Source of the DNA: Microstegium vimineum
Taxonomy: Eukaryota > Streptophyta > Magnoliopsida > Poales > Poaceae
DNA: 64,000 nucleotides
Direction: 5' to 3'
Assembly: GCA_022036555.1 (NCBI GenBank)
Contig: CM039122.1
Coordinates: 50,799,072-50,863,071 of the forward strand
Part shown: piece after piece, positions 46,123 to 57,899 of the stretch
Layout: the number at the start of each line of letters is the position of its first letter
Position numbering within the stretch: the first letter of the stretch is position 1
Translations under genes and position numbers: made by a program
The notes under the pieces: model-generated
Databases searched by the model: none
The model's input: the letters and a program-made list of their open reading frames with translations, nothing else
Told to the model about the DNA's origin: nothing

Positions 46123-49100
46123 AGAGGGCATCTAAATCTGCTACACTTTCGGGTGGCTCTCTTATGTCCCATGCGTCTTTTGGCCTCGACACAACTATGA
46201 AGATAAGGGCAAGGTACAATGTCGCAGCTGCGGAACAGGGACTCCATCTAAAACATAAAGAGGATGATCTAACTGTTCACATTACCGCTTCAGTTCAAAT
46301 AGTTCTTCCATCCAGGTTTAGACCGATCGGAGCGGCGGACTCATAACCAAAATTTATAAGTTTTTCTAGTGAATTGGAGTTCTTCTAGTGTTTTTCGTAT
46401 TCGAAATTTAGTATAAACTTTTCCTATTAAATGTCTCCTAGTGAGGATTCACATATGTTATGATTAGTGGTAATATTTTACTACTACTTAAAAACATTAT
46501 GAGAACTCCATCATTTTAATAGCGACTCATAGTCATTATATGGCATTTTAAAATATAAGGCGAGTCTTAGTTAGAATTTTATTCTCATTTAATAACAAGA
46601 CACCAACTAGTTGTAATAAAATGTCAAATAGGACATTGTATAAGTTATGTAGAGAAAAAGAGGGATTGAGCTCATAGATGAACTAGGTACATAAGGTTTT
46701 CAGCACTTTGAATAAAATGAACCGAGGTAAGAATGTGTGTGATCTTCTACATCGCAATTAAAGGGGAGGATAATTGTTTAAACCTCAACTAGATGTAATC
46801 AACTACTAAACATTTAAGTTATAGATGTTTTGTTTTTTAGATACATTGCTTTTATATGTATTTAGAATATTGTATATTTATGTACATAGCAAATATAATG
46901 TATTTATAGAAAGTTAAAATTCTTATAATTTGAAACGGATGGAGTAGCTAGTCAATTTAGTTAATTTAGGATATTTTTTAGTCCCAACATAATAATTAGC
47001 CTGATCCAAATAGATCCTAATAAGTGTGTAAATAGAGAGTGCCCCTCAAGTGGATCATGTTTTTTTTTCAATAATTGCAAGTGGATCACGTTGATGCTTT
47101 CATTAAGATTTTCATAACCCTAAACTACGAAACCAACCAGATATGTCGTGGAACTGGGAAAGTATTAAACTAGACCGCCACTAAAGGGGTTTCCTGCTAA
47201 AACATCTGTTGATCACTGTTCCCTCCGATCCAATCCAATCCAAATATCCAGAGTTTCAAATTACGGGACTCTGCTGGTTGCCATGATGATTAATCTTTAT
47301 TTTTTATCATATCAGGGTGTCGGCAAAACTATTGGCTGCACCTGCTGCCATCAACCTCAGCCATGTCACGACTCACTCTGCAGCCGCAACCAAAGCATGA
47401 TGGCCACCACCAAATATCCCATCCTGCCCCTGCCCCTGCGCCACACCGTGCATCCCCCTCGCGTCGCGATACCTGAACCTGCTTAGCCGCGGTCGCCGTC
47501 GCCGAGACAGTACGCCGTGTCGCCACCCACTCACGGCCCGCCCACGCGGCCGGCTGGCTAGCGCACACCCGGCCCTCGTCCTCGCGCTCGATCAGAGCAG
47601 CATCTCCTGATCGGCAGGAGCCGTCGCGTCGTCTTCAGCGCCGCCGTGCCCGGTGGGTGCAGCATGCATCCTTGAGGGGCAGGGGCAGGGCGCCAGTGCG
47701 GGCTGGCAGGCAGGCAGGCGTGGTCGCCGCGCACTCGGCAGGGGAAAGGGACCCACGACGACGATGCACCGAACCTGGGCTGGGCGCGCGGAGGAGGGTC
47801 TAGGCTAGGGCTAGGTCTAGGTCTAGGTCTAGGTCTAGGCTAGGCCACTGCCACTAGCTAGTGGAACAAGGGGAAGGAAAGGAGCAGCAGCCTAGGGCGT
47901 CGCTGGATGAGCGATACCGGCGGCGTCCTGCGTGCGCTCCAGCTGCCATGGGCCGGGGATCGCGAAGGCGCAGCCGCATCCGCAACGGCCAGATGTGCAT
48001 TGCAGACCGGGACAGGAGACTGCTTGATCTCTCACAAGAAAAAATAGCATCAGTTAGGCAGGCAGGCATGTCATCCAGGAAAGGCAGATCATCAGTAAAG
48101 CCTGTGCCGTGACTGCCATCCAGGCTTCGACAGTGAAACACTGGGAGCGAGAGCGCCGGTGGGAAGCGTGTGCCGGGCGCGGCTTGCGCTGGCCTCGTGG
48201 GCTTTGGGTTTCGGCGAACACTACACTGATGAACTTGAGACCGCCGCTAATCTGGCCAGCCCATATATATGCGGTTACAGATAACTCCAACAGCACTTTG
48301 ATCAAACGAAGTAAAGTATGTGTATAGCGATGATGCCGGTGATTCGATGAAGAAGGACGACGATCGAGCAGTGAGACAGACGAGCAGCAGTCCATGGGCA
48401 TAGGCGACGAATTGAAACGGCGGTGTATGGAGCATGAGCATGGAGATGTACTGCTTTGAACGAACAACTTCGTCTCCCGCGACAGATTCGGAGCTAGTAG
48501 GTCGCCACATGATGATCGTGAGCTTCATGATAGTGCCTTGGCACTGAAGAAATGATAGAGCGGCCGGCGGACTCGATCCCATTCATGCGCTGCACCTGGG
48601 CGAAGACCGACGGGTGCAGTGGCAGTGATGGATCGCTCATCACACTCATCATCAGCTGGGAAATAAAGGGTAATGACCTGACTTGACTTGAGGCTGCCGA
48701 CTCGGATGGAGATGTAGCCCCCATGTGATGTGAGCTTAATTGGAATGGGCAGCCAATGGAATGGGATCATGGGGGTTTGCTCTGTTCCCCTCGTCTAGGT
48801 GGAAAGGGACTTGACTAGGTGAACTTTCAGAACGCCCACACCCCCCACAGCATGTAGATAGAGTGCATAACAGGATCGAATTAGGTTGCAGAGGCAGTAT
48901 TCTATGCCAACTATAGTATCAAGTAATGGGAAACCATGAACAGGATCTTGGAAAAACAAGCATCTATTCAGGCTTTAAAGGTAGTATCTTAGGAACAGCC
49001 GGATACAAAACGGCAGGCCTTCCGCCAAAGAGAAAAGAGAGATATCTATCTACTGACTGACTTTCACACACAGAACAGTGCTATAGCAACTAACAAGCTC

Positions 49101-49200
49101 TACTGAAATACATGAGGATGAAAAACTATCATCTCATCAAGCATCTCATTCCAGACAATACAAGCGCTAGCATCTATAGAGGTGGTGGTTAGTTTTGGAG
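46123..49200. other. Intergenic, no gene seen
   Basis: The first part is AT-rich and contains a possible Stowaway right end (GAAACGGATGGAGTA at about 46930). The part 47460-48200 is GC-rich with overlapping open frames but no domain. A hexamer-type repeat is at 47806-47845. Confidence 0.4.
47806..47845. repeat. CTAGGT hexamer repeat
   Basis: Four perfect GTCTAG units with flanking GCTAGG variants form a short tandem repeat. It is not the plant telomere unit TTTAGGG. Confidence 0.85.
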
Positions 49201-49236
49201 CATGTACAAAAGGAGTCAAGGACTACTCGCTTTCCG

Positions 49237-52200
49237 CTAAAAAGGACTACCAACTCCAACAAACTTAAACCGGTTTTCAGAACAGTGTGAGAGACGAGGT
49301 TTTGAGAAGATGTTCAGCTTTCTTTGGAAGAACCTGGACGACTTTGACACCGGCTGCTTGTGGACTGAGTTGTTGGGATCATCCTCTACCGTGCCTGTGG
49401 CAGCCACTTCTTGTGAACATGAGTTAGTGAACTGGTCGCTTCGCCTCATGTCCCGGAGAAGATGAAGTAGCTTCGTCGAGCAGCTTTTCGCTTCTTCGGT
49501 TCCGTTCACCGACAAGTCCACTAGAGCAGGGATCACCCCTTCCTTCATTACAAGTAGACAATCCTCGGCACTACATGAACATATTGCTAGAAGTATAACC
49601 ACCGCATGCTCTCGCTCTTTGGGGCTCCCTGTGTCCAGATATTCTGCTACAGAGGCAAGACACCGATCGGTTCTTGTAATAAGCACACAGCTTCTTCCAT
49701 GTCGCTTAAGTTCCGCAGAATCTGCCAACAGCATTTAACAGAGTTTCCTTCAGTGAAAATGGGGACAAGCTTTGAGATTATTCCCATTGAAACTAATGAA
49801 GATCTTATATCAGCGTCAGATGAAAGCTCGCAGATGATCTTCAGAGCTAATTCAAGGCCTTCAGTATCTTCAGATGCCAGTATTTTGAACAGTGGAGGAC
49901 TAACAACAGAGGCCATCACATGAGATCTTGGACAACTCATGTGCTTAATCAACTCATGCAGCGTCAACAAAGCTTCAATTTTTAGCTCAGAGTCAAAGAA
50001 GGATGTGATCAGATGAAATAATTCTTCATTCATAGCTTGAGCTTTAGCCCTACATGTTGTAAAAGATATGTTTGAAAATAATGTCATGAAATATGATGTA
50101 CGAATTAAGTGACTGTCCAACACCAACTTCTTTTACTTAGTAACAGAATGCATAGTATAGTGATAAAGCAGGTTGATTGTAAGTGTCGTCAGCATACTTT
50201 GCCATTTTATACTACAAAGGTTGGAAATGCATATATTATTGAACGCCCAACATAAGAGTAACAAATCAAGGGTGCATATTTGATCAGAAACAAGTGGCCT
50301 TACCTGCTATTGGAAAGAAAAGCAAGAAAAAACCGAAATCCAGCTTCCTGAGCTTGCACACTGTAGCTGCCAGTATCATTTCTCAAGAATTCAAGGAATG
50401 CTTCAACAAATCCATTTGACACCATTGCATATGAAACCTCACTTTCATAATCAAGAACGTTCTTCAAATCTTTAATTGACTTGTCCTGCAGCTCTAATGG
50501 GAGCATGGACAGCTCATGAAAGAAGTTCAGGAACATCTCCTGGTTGAAGTTGTGGAACGACAGATACTTTTGATAGTCGGCGTTCCAAGAGAACTGAGAA
50601 CTATCTTTTGAATCCTCCATGTCCCTAGTGTGGGATGCATTAGAGACATAACTGGCATCAGATAATGCAACAGATGCATTGCTATGATCAATCACAAAAC
50701 TGTTAGCCTTTCCGACAATGAGAGGTACTGAAACATTGTGCAAGCTTGACATAGAGTAACCATGCAATTGCTCTGGTAAGTAACTGTAAGCATTTTCGCT
50801 TGGAGGAATAAAATCAGAAACTGTAAAACCATGCTCTTTGCACCAATTGCAAATGAGATCTCTCATGCAGGTATTTGGGATCGTGGAGAAGTTCTCTAGC
50901 TTCATCTGTGTCCTAGGACAAGTATCATATCCTTCATTGAACCACCTCTCAATATATTCTCTTTCATAAGTCTGTCCAGATGTTATTATAACAGGATCAT
51001 GCATTAGCTTTGTTGATATTGGGCAGCAGAACTCTGGAGGTGGAGTAGCTGATCCAGACATATTACTGTGATCCTCATAAATCTGAAAGTCCGTTGGTGT
51101 GTAACATTTTCCAGGAGCGCTGGCATCACAGGAAGGTGTGCTCAGAGTTAAAGATTGACTTTCAGATTGTAAATTCTCGTTCCGTTCACCAGAGTCCTGA
51201 CTGATGCTCTTTCCATACTTCTTAATGAGGTAAAGGAAAAATTTAAGGACCCCCTCCTTTTTTCGATCATTAGCACTAACTTTGTCAAGTAGTTTTTTGA
51301 TTGCTCGTCTTTCAATTAAGAGTGCTTTAGGAGATGTCAGGTCCAACTTTGAAGCAGCATGCAGGAATGTCTCCAGTTCTAATTCTTCACTTGCGTCGGA
51401 CTGCCGGAGCATCTGTAAAATGGCTTTGCCAGCCTCTTCTTCCATTGGATCAAGAACAAATTTGACATCCCAGAGATCATTATGGACTTCAACAATCTGT
51501 ATGCAGTAATGCAGTAACAATCAAACAAATTGTAATACATGTACTTGAATTTGTATATATATTCATGTGCATAGGCCAGCATAATACCTGTGAGCAAAAA
51601 TGAGCACACTCGGGTTGAGTTGCAATTTACAGAAGTTTATTACACAGATTATTTTAAGTAAAAACAAACACTACACTATAAAAGTAGATGTGGCAATCTG
51701 TTCTATACCCTATCAGAACACAATGTGGCAATGTGGCATTGGGACAAGTCGTTCATTTTGCTCTCAAACCAATAGTAGCAGAAATTGAACTGACTTTTAC
51801 AGATAAAAAAAAGACTAAAACATGAAATCATATCAGCTAACCTGATTAGCTAGTGCTGGTGGAACCATATTTTGAACAAGGAACAAACTCCGCCTCAGTG
51901 AGTCTCTGATCCTTTCACATCTTGCTACAATCGTCTCTCCAGTAATAGCCTGAATCATGAATATCCAAAATCATCAAAGAATAAAAAAAAGAAGGCACAA
52001 AAACAATATACATAGGATATCAGAATACTTAGTTTCCCATCAAGATGACGTACCAAGTAAAGCTTACTACAGTCAGCACAGTGTAGGATTATGAGCCTCC
52101 CTTTCTCGACAATATTGTATAGGTTGCATAATTCCTGTATGCCTGCTTTACAACCTGGTCGAGCAGCCTCTATTGACGGAAGAATAGAAGAGACCTTATC

Positions 52201-52771
52201 CAACATCATTGTCAGCTCACTACACATTGAGCTGTGAACCTAAAAGAGCAAAACAGCAAAGCATGAAGCACATCAATGATAGGCACAAGATGATGAAATG
52301 GATTTAGAAAATATGGTATGTACACGTCTAGGAAAACAGATCTATAAGAATATTCTAGAAAGATGACTCATAAGCTTATAGCAACGAAACAAAATTGTTG
52401 AAAAAGATAAGGTTGCTAAACTGAGCTCCTCAGTTTAATCACAATGTCAGGACACCAGACCTTATAACACAGGGATTTGTACCTCTACAACAATTCAAGT
52501 TCAAATTGTCTAGAAAATTCAACAGGTCACTTGTTTAAATTTGCATGATCAACCATGTATCTACACAGAGGCACATATTAGCATCACGAGAAGGAATATG
52601 AACATGTTGACACATGCAAAGAGTTTTCCTATTTGCATGACAGAGGTGAGCCATACACTTAATATTCGAATGAAAATAAAAACTATTGTTAGAAAAAGGA
52701 GGGCAATAATTTACCTTGGGACAAGATTTGCGCTGAGATATACCCATCACTTCATTGTTACCGTTCGCCAT
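49237..52771 (-). CDS. U-box/armadillo E3 ubiquitin ligase, PUB5-like, 5 coding exons, one frameshift
   Basis: Coding exons on the minus strand: 52771-52715, 52239-52054, 51949-51842, 51496-50304 and 50049-49237, all GT-AG. The N-terminal plant U-box associated region starts VHSSMCSELTMMLDKVSSIL. The U-box follows (PPEFCCPISTKLMHDPVIIT, then ERWFNEGYDTCPRTQ), then a linker and C-terminal armadillo-type repeats (FDSELKIEALLTLHEL; LELALKIICELSSDADI; CCWQILRNLSDMEEAV; EREHAVVILLAICS). About 786 codons in all. One base is missing near 49676-49684, after MEEAV and before ITRTDRCLASVAEY, which shifts the frame within the last exon and removes the final ~145 residues if real. The family transfers ubiquitin from an E2 through the U-box. 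The start at 52771 is the first ATG of the exon, but the exon may begin at about 52806. Non-coding leader exons probably lie at 54370-54860. Confidence 0.95.
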
Positions 52772-52805
52772 CCACGAAGAAGGCTGCCAATCTTGATGAT
52801 GACGC

Positions 52806-54990
52806 TGTTCAAGACAAATATTATAATGTCAGAAAGAATCTTGGGAGGGGGGGATCCAGTCTTATGATGACACTGAATAGTGTTGTTGAAACCATATCAA
52901 GTCCAAGTGCACTTCATAAGTGAATGCTTAGCTACTTTACTTATCAATTATCAAGGATAGAATAGTTAGGTCAACCCAGAACTGTCTAATCTCAAAGGAT
53001 ATGATAGATCATTGCCGCAAAGAGAAAGTCAAGCTTCCTTTATCATTTGACTTGTGTGAAAAGTTTGACTACTATTACCTTTATCCAGAGCTAAAAAACA
53101 AAGAGCAAATGACATTTGGATGTTTTGGAAAAGATTCTGCCATCAATGCTTCCAGTAATTGACCATTACCATTGATTTGCACGGTGAATGTTCTATGTCA
53201 AAAAGTCAGCAATCAAACAAACGCATCATACAGGGTCAACTATTATACCGAAATAAAATTTAACAATGGCTAATATTGGCATTCATGGACCCAATAGTCA
53301 ATACCTTCCGATTCTGTGATCCATGCTAAATGCAGGGTGCTAGTCCTACTCCAACTCCTAGCTACCCAACATATGCAGAAGTCAATTAGTTGGTCAAAAG
53401 TCAAAACTGCTCTTTTGTTCTTTCTAACATTGAGGCATTCAAAAAAGAACCAAAATGTCATTCGTTTCAGTTGAACTCCCACCATAGGTAAAAGGCAATT
53501 AATTCGTGGACATGATGCCTTTTCGATTCCTTATTGTGATAAAACAAATGTTTCTTCAGTTAAATGCATATTGACTGCAATACTTGCTCTCTTTGGCACA
53601 ACACGATGCGTACTGTCAGTATTCGTGTGTTTTTCTAAAAAATAGTAATAAGCATTCGGCCTTCTTTTTTTTTTTGCCCAAGAACCACCTTCTAAAACCG
53701 CTCTGACAAAATTTTCTACTGTAAATAAACTAATCAACATTTTGACTTTGGACCTCGCATTGCACCAACTGTACCAGTACATCCTTTAACTCCCACATTC
53801 CTCACAAACTTTCAGCTCTAGGAACCAAGCATAGTTACATCCTGCAAGTGCTATGCCCACCAAAGGAAAAACAAAATAAAGCAGATTTACTTTGTTACAT
53901 GATTCCCCATCATTTACACTTATCTAAGTCTTTCCATCGAGTTAGATGACATGAAACGACTGTTAGAACACCATGAGTCCAGAACGGCAACCAGGTCAAG
54001 TACTCGTGCAGAAAAAAAAAATAGGAGAAGAGAAACAGTACAGGTCGACCCTTTTGTTTTTATGAGATAATAAGGGGTGGACCTAGTAGAAGAAACAAAG
54101 GTGGGGGTTTTCGGTCCCATGAAAGAACAGGACAGGAGAAGAGGAGCAATTGATTCCTCGATATAGGTACAGAATCTGACAGCAGGACCGCTTATCTTTC
54201 ATGGAAATGACAAAAATCCTTATATGTTGTTCTACTAGACAATAGAGCAACCGTCTGAACCGAACTTACTGAGAGAGAGAGAGGGGGGAAAGACAGCAGA
54301 GAATGAAGAAACCCTACAAACAATCATCAAGCACAATAGCTGTAGCATAAACAGAGCAGAAGGTGAACGGGAGGCAACCAACCTTCTCGTGAAGATCTCC
54401 CTGTACTTGCTTGATGAATCGATCGAAGCAATGAATCCAGAGCTCGGGGAGACGATCGGTGCACGCAGACGCAGGGACCTCCTGTCTTGTCCCCCGAAAG
54501 AACATAAGAATGGAAACTCACTCTCCCGCAATCACAAGATGGAACAAACGTATGCAGAGAAATAGAGGAGGGAGAGAGGAGACGAACCGCTGACGAATAT
54601 GATCCTTCTCCGGCAGCGCAAGGATTCCACCCGGCTCACTGAGTCATGGCTGGAAAGCCCGGCACCTGAATTCGCACGCAGCAGCAGTCGATCAGGGAAG
54701 GCGGCGGCCCTACGGCTTCTCCTTCTCCCCCAGTTTCTCCCGCACCTGCTGAGTGCTGACCCGCCCCGGCTGAGACGGATAAAGATAGGGCCCGCGCAGA
54801 GAGAGAGATGAAGAGAGGATGGAACGAGATCGTTGAAGAAATGATGAGAGAGAGGGGGGATGCGGGGGGAGCAGGCAGTGGCACGGGCGCACGGCCCGCA
54901 CCGCGCACGCTGGTGTTTTATTCGTTTCGGGCTCGTGCCTGAACTCTTCGGCTGCGCAGCGCAGACCACCGCACTCCACCGCATCACCAT
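52806..54990 (-). promoter_or_regulatory. Leader intron, 5' UTR and promoter region of the U-box gene
   Basis: A long non-coding stretch separates the first coding exon from a CT- and GC-rich region at 54370-54990. The latter looks like leader and core promoter on the minus strand. CAAGTACAGGGAGATCTTCA-type sequence near 54400 could be the end of a leader exon. No other gene is visible inside. Confidence 0.45.
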
Positions 54991-56370
54991 CCCGGTCGTC
55001 GCCTCCGCGCAGGCCTAGAGAGGACCCTAGTGGTTTGCGGGGCCCGCCACCTGCTGGGCCCGTTTCTCCCTGCGTTTGAGGGAGACCGGAGAGAGATTGG
55101 AGATTAGGCTGCTGTGTTGGCGGGCCCGCGTGGCGACTGGCCGGCCGATTGATCTATGGTCTGCGGCTGCTTGCGGCCCCCGCGCCACCTTCCGTCGATG
55201 ATTTGCGAGCGCGGTGAGCGCGACGCGGCTCCGCCTCCGCAGCTGTTGGCCACCCACCCCGGAGCCGGAGCCCTCCCGGCCTCCGCGCGCGGCATGCGTC
55301 GCACGCCCGGCGGCAACGAGGGGATTAAATTAAAGACAAGACAGCAACGGATTAGCAACAGGCAGCAGGTTGCGTCGCCGGATTACGTCAGGTAAGTAGA
55401 GTATAAGCTAGCGAGCAGAAAGATCATCTCCAAAGAAATTAATCAAATCTTTTTCTAAAAATAAAATCTAGTTATTGTTCAATTAAAAACGTTAAACTCT
55501 ATAAATAACTCTCTAAATTTTAGTTTTTCATTACACCTCATTCGTTTTAGCTCTTCATCATATCTTATTCGCTTTTTTTACTTTTAGATAACCTACTTTA
55601 CTAGTTATCTATCTTTTGATTTTAACAGTCTATTGAATCATTCTAGTATTATCTATTTTAGAGAGTAACAAAATTAGTAAATTGAGCTAGCTTTTTTTTT
55701 GGCTAATCTCTTAAAGACGCTCTAGGTTAAGATCCTTGTTGATAAAAATAATCTTTAATGATTCAAATATCCCATATTAAATTGTTCAAAAAAAAATATC
55801 CCACATTAAACTGCTCAAAAGAAATATCCTATGATACCCTAGATTATATAGGCTGGATTATAATAATCCAATTAACACATTGTTATATCAACTTCACAAC
55901 ATAACTATTTCAGGATATAGGAGACCCTGCAGTGAAAAAAATGGATAGAAAATGCTCGGATGCTCAGGAGACCAAATTATGACAAGAAGATTTTTATAAT
56001 TTATAGTTCAAATGATTATAATATCATTTCTATTTTAAAGAATGAGATGATTCTTCTATCTGTCTTTTGTTTCTACTTTCAAAAATAATCTCACGTCCTC
56101 CGTATTTCATATGTGATGTGGACACAAGACTCACTCGTCTTCAATTAGCGTCAAGTAATAATACAGAGCCAGATTTTAAAATGTATCGATTTTGTTGTAA
56201 CGTACAATCACGCTAGTCTAAATATTGTAATAATCTAGTAGTGGTTCAAACAAATCTTATGATGACCCGGCCTGTTGAGACTTGAGAGAAGATTCTTCGT
56301 CAGGTCTGACATGACGGCGGCCGAGGTGTGAGTGATGTCAGTCGCCCGACCGGGTTGGGAGCTTGAAAGC
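54991..56370. other. Intergenic, possible degenerate MITE
   Basis: GC-rich until about 55390, then AT-rich. 55420-55730 starts GATCATCTCCAAAG and ends CTTAAAGACGCTCTA, a weak inverted match reminiscent of the GAGCATCTCCAAC Tourist family. Confidence 0.35.
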
Positions 56371-56378
56371 TTTGTTTA

Positions 56379-56621
56379 GGCCCCGTTTAGTTGAAGTCAA
56401 AAACCAAAATTTTTTATATAAGTACCCGTCACATCAAATCTTGCGGCACATGCATGGAGTACTAAATGTAGACGAAAAAAAACTAATTGCATAGTTAGTC
56501 GAGAAATCGTGAGACGAATCTTTTAAGCCTAATTAGTCCATAATTAGACAATTTTTACCAAATAAAAATGAAAGTGCTACAGTAGCCAAAAGCCAAAAAT
56601 TTTTGCAACTAAACAGGGCCT
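56379..56621. mobile_element. Tourist-like MITE
   Basis: It starts GGCCCCGTTTAGTT and ends AACTAAACAGGGCC, with TTA duplicated at 56376-56378 and 56622-56624. The interior (AGTTAGTCGAGAAATCGTG; GACGAATCTTTTAAGCCTAA) matches the very common grass family with these ends. Length 243 bp. Confidence 0.93.
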
Positions 56622-57000
56622 TATATACAGATACAGACGTTTGTGCTTTGGAAGAGGCTGGCCTCCATCACGAGCTGACTTATTCCAGAAGCTGGTCTGC
56701 TGATGATGAGTGGCTCCAAGTTTAAGCTTTGGCTGTCCCGAAACTGAACCTAATCCGCCGTCGGACACATATTGTTGGGGGGAAAAGGTGACCTAAACCC
56801 TCCTAATCTTTTTTGAAACCAACGAAAGAGACTCTTGATCGCCGGGAGTCTTGTGGCACTGGCATCACGCGACACCAAGAAATCAAACTCTGTCACGCGC
56901 TACTTTACGCCCAATGCCGAGGCGGTTCGTTATCGTGAACTGACAACCGAGAGGAAGGTGGCCAGCGCGCGGCCCGGCGCTTACGATCGCGGGATGACGC

Positions 57001-57030
57001 GGCCGGGGCCGGGGCCGGGGCCGGGGCTGG
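57001..57030. repeat. GGGGCC hexanucleotide repeat
   Basis: About four to five units of GGCCGGGGCC in a GC-rich context. Four G-runs in 25 bp could form a G-quadruplex on the plus strand. Confidence 0.9.
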
Positions 57031-57600
57031 CCACAACCATCTCTGCTGCCGGTGGCGCCTTCTTCTTCGTCCATGGTGGAATGAAAAGGGTTCGGGCAAC
57101 CGGGTTCGGCGAAATGGGGCTGGACACAATCGCCGCTGCAACTTTTTTGCAAAAGGCGCGCGCGCGGATGGATGCCGAACGCGAACGCGAATATCTCCTC
57201 TGAAGACCGAGAGCCTGGGCTGGGCCACCCGATTCGATCGACCGGCCAGCCAACCAGCCATCGGTGCCGTGTCGTCCGCCTCCGCCTCGGCAGGTTGGCC
57301 GACAGGGGATGGCCCGCCTGCGCTCCCAATGTTGGTGGCTGGTGCCTGCCTGGTGTGTCAAATCTTTCGCCTCCGTTTCAATCCACCGGTCAGATCGACT
57401 CCGCCGCCGTGCTCGTCATCTGCAACCACCGTCACCGCGACGTCTCCTCCGCGGACGCCTAGGAAAGCAACGCGTTCAGTTCCAAGGCCGGGGTGGCCAG
57501 TCTCGACGCGGCGCGGCTCGTGTTCTTTGTGGTAGGAGTACGTTACAAATACGAGTAGTGTGTGGTCGGTTCTCGCATGGGCTTCGAGACGTGGCCACGT
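57031..57600. other. GC-rich intergenic stretch
   Basis: Open frames exist on both strands, but none has a recognisable domain or splice pattern. Confidence 0.4.
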
Positions 57601-57603
57601 ACT

Positions 57604-57885
57604 AAGGGGTGTTTGCTTCCTAGAGTCTGCGGTAAACTTTAGTCCCATCATATCGTATATTTGAAATTAAATATAAACGAATTACAAAACTCATTACACA
57701 GATTGAATCTAATTTGCGAGATAACTCTAATAAGTCTAATTAATCCATGATTTGACAAAGTAAATATTTATTAATGATGGGTTAATTAGATTTAACAGTT
57801 TCGTCTTGTTAATTAGTTTACTCACATGTAATTAGTTTTTTAATTTACTTATATTTAGTCCACCTAATTACCATCTAAATGATTG
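57604..57885. mobile_element. Degenerate Tourist-like MITE
   Basis: GGGTGTTTGCTTCCTAGAG at the left resembles GGGTGTTTGGTTCCTAGGG ends of a grass family. The interior AATTTGCGAGATAACTCTAA and TCTAATTAATCCATGATTTG matches that family in order. The right terminal repeat is not preserved. Confidence 0.5.
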
Positions 57886-57899
57886 ATATGAGTCGGATC

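Noticed and set aside
46700..46945. Possible full Stowaway MITE
   Set aside because: Only a right-end-like sequence (GAAACGGATGGAGTA) is visible; I could not find a matching left end.
47806..47845. Possible interstitial telomere repeat
   Set aside because: The unit is CTAGGT, not TTTAGGG, and only about four perfect copies exist.
47861..48770. Candidate small genes on both strands
   Set aside because: Open frames lack recognisable domains or coherent exon structure; composition explains them.
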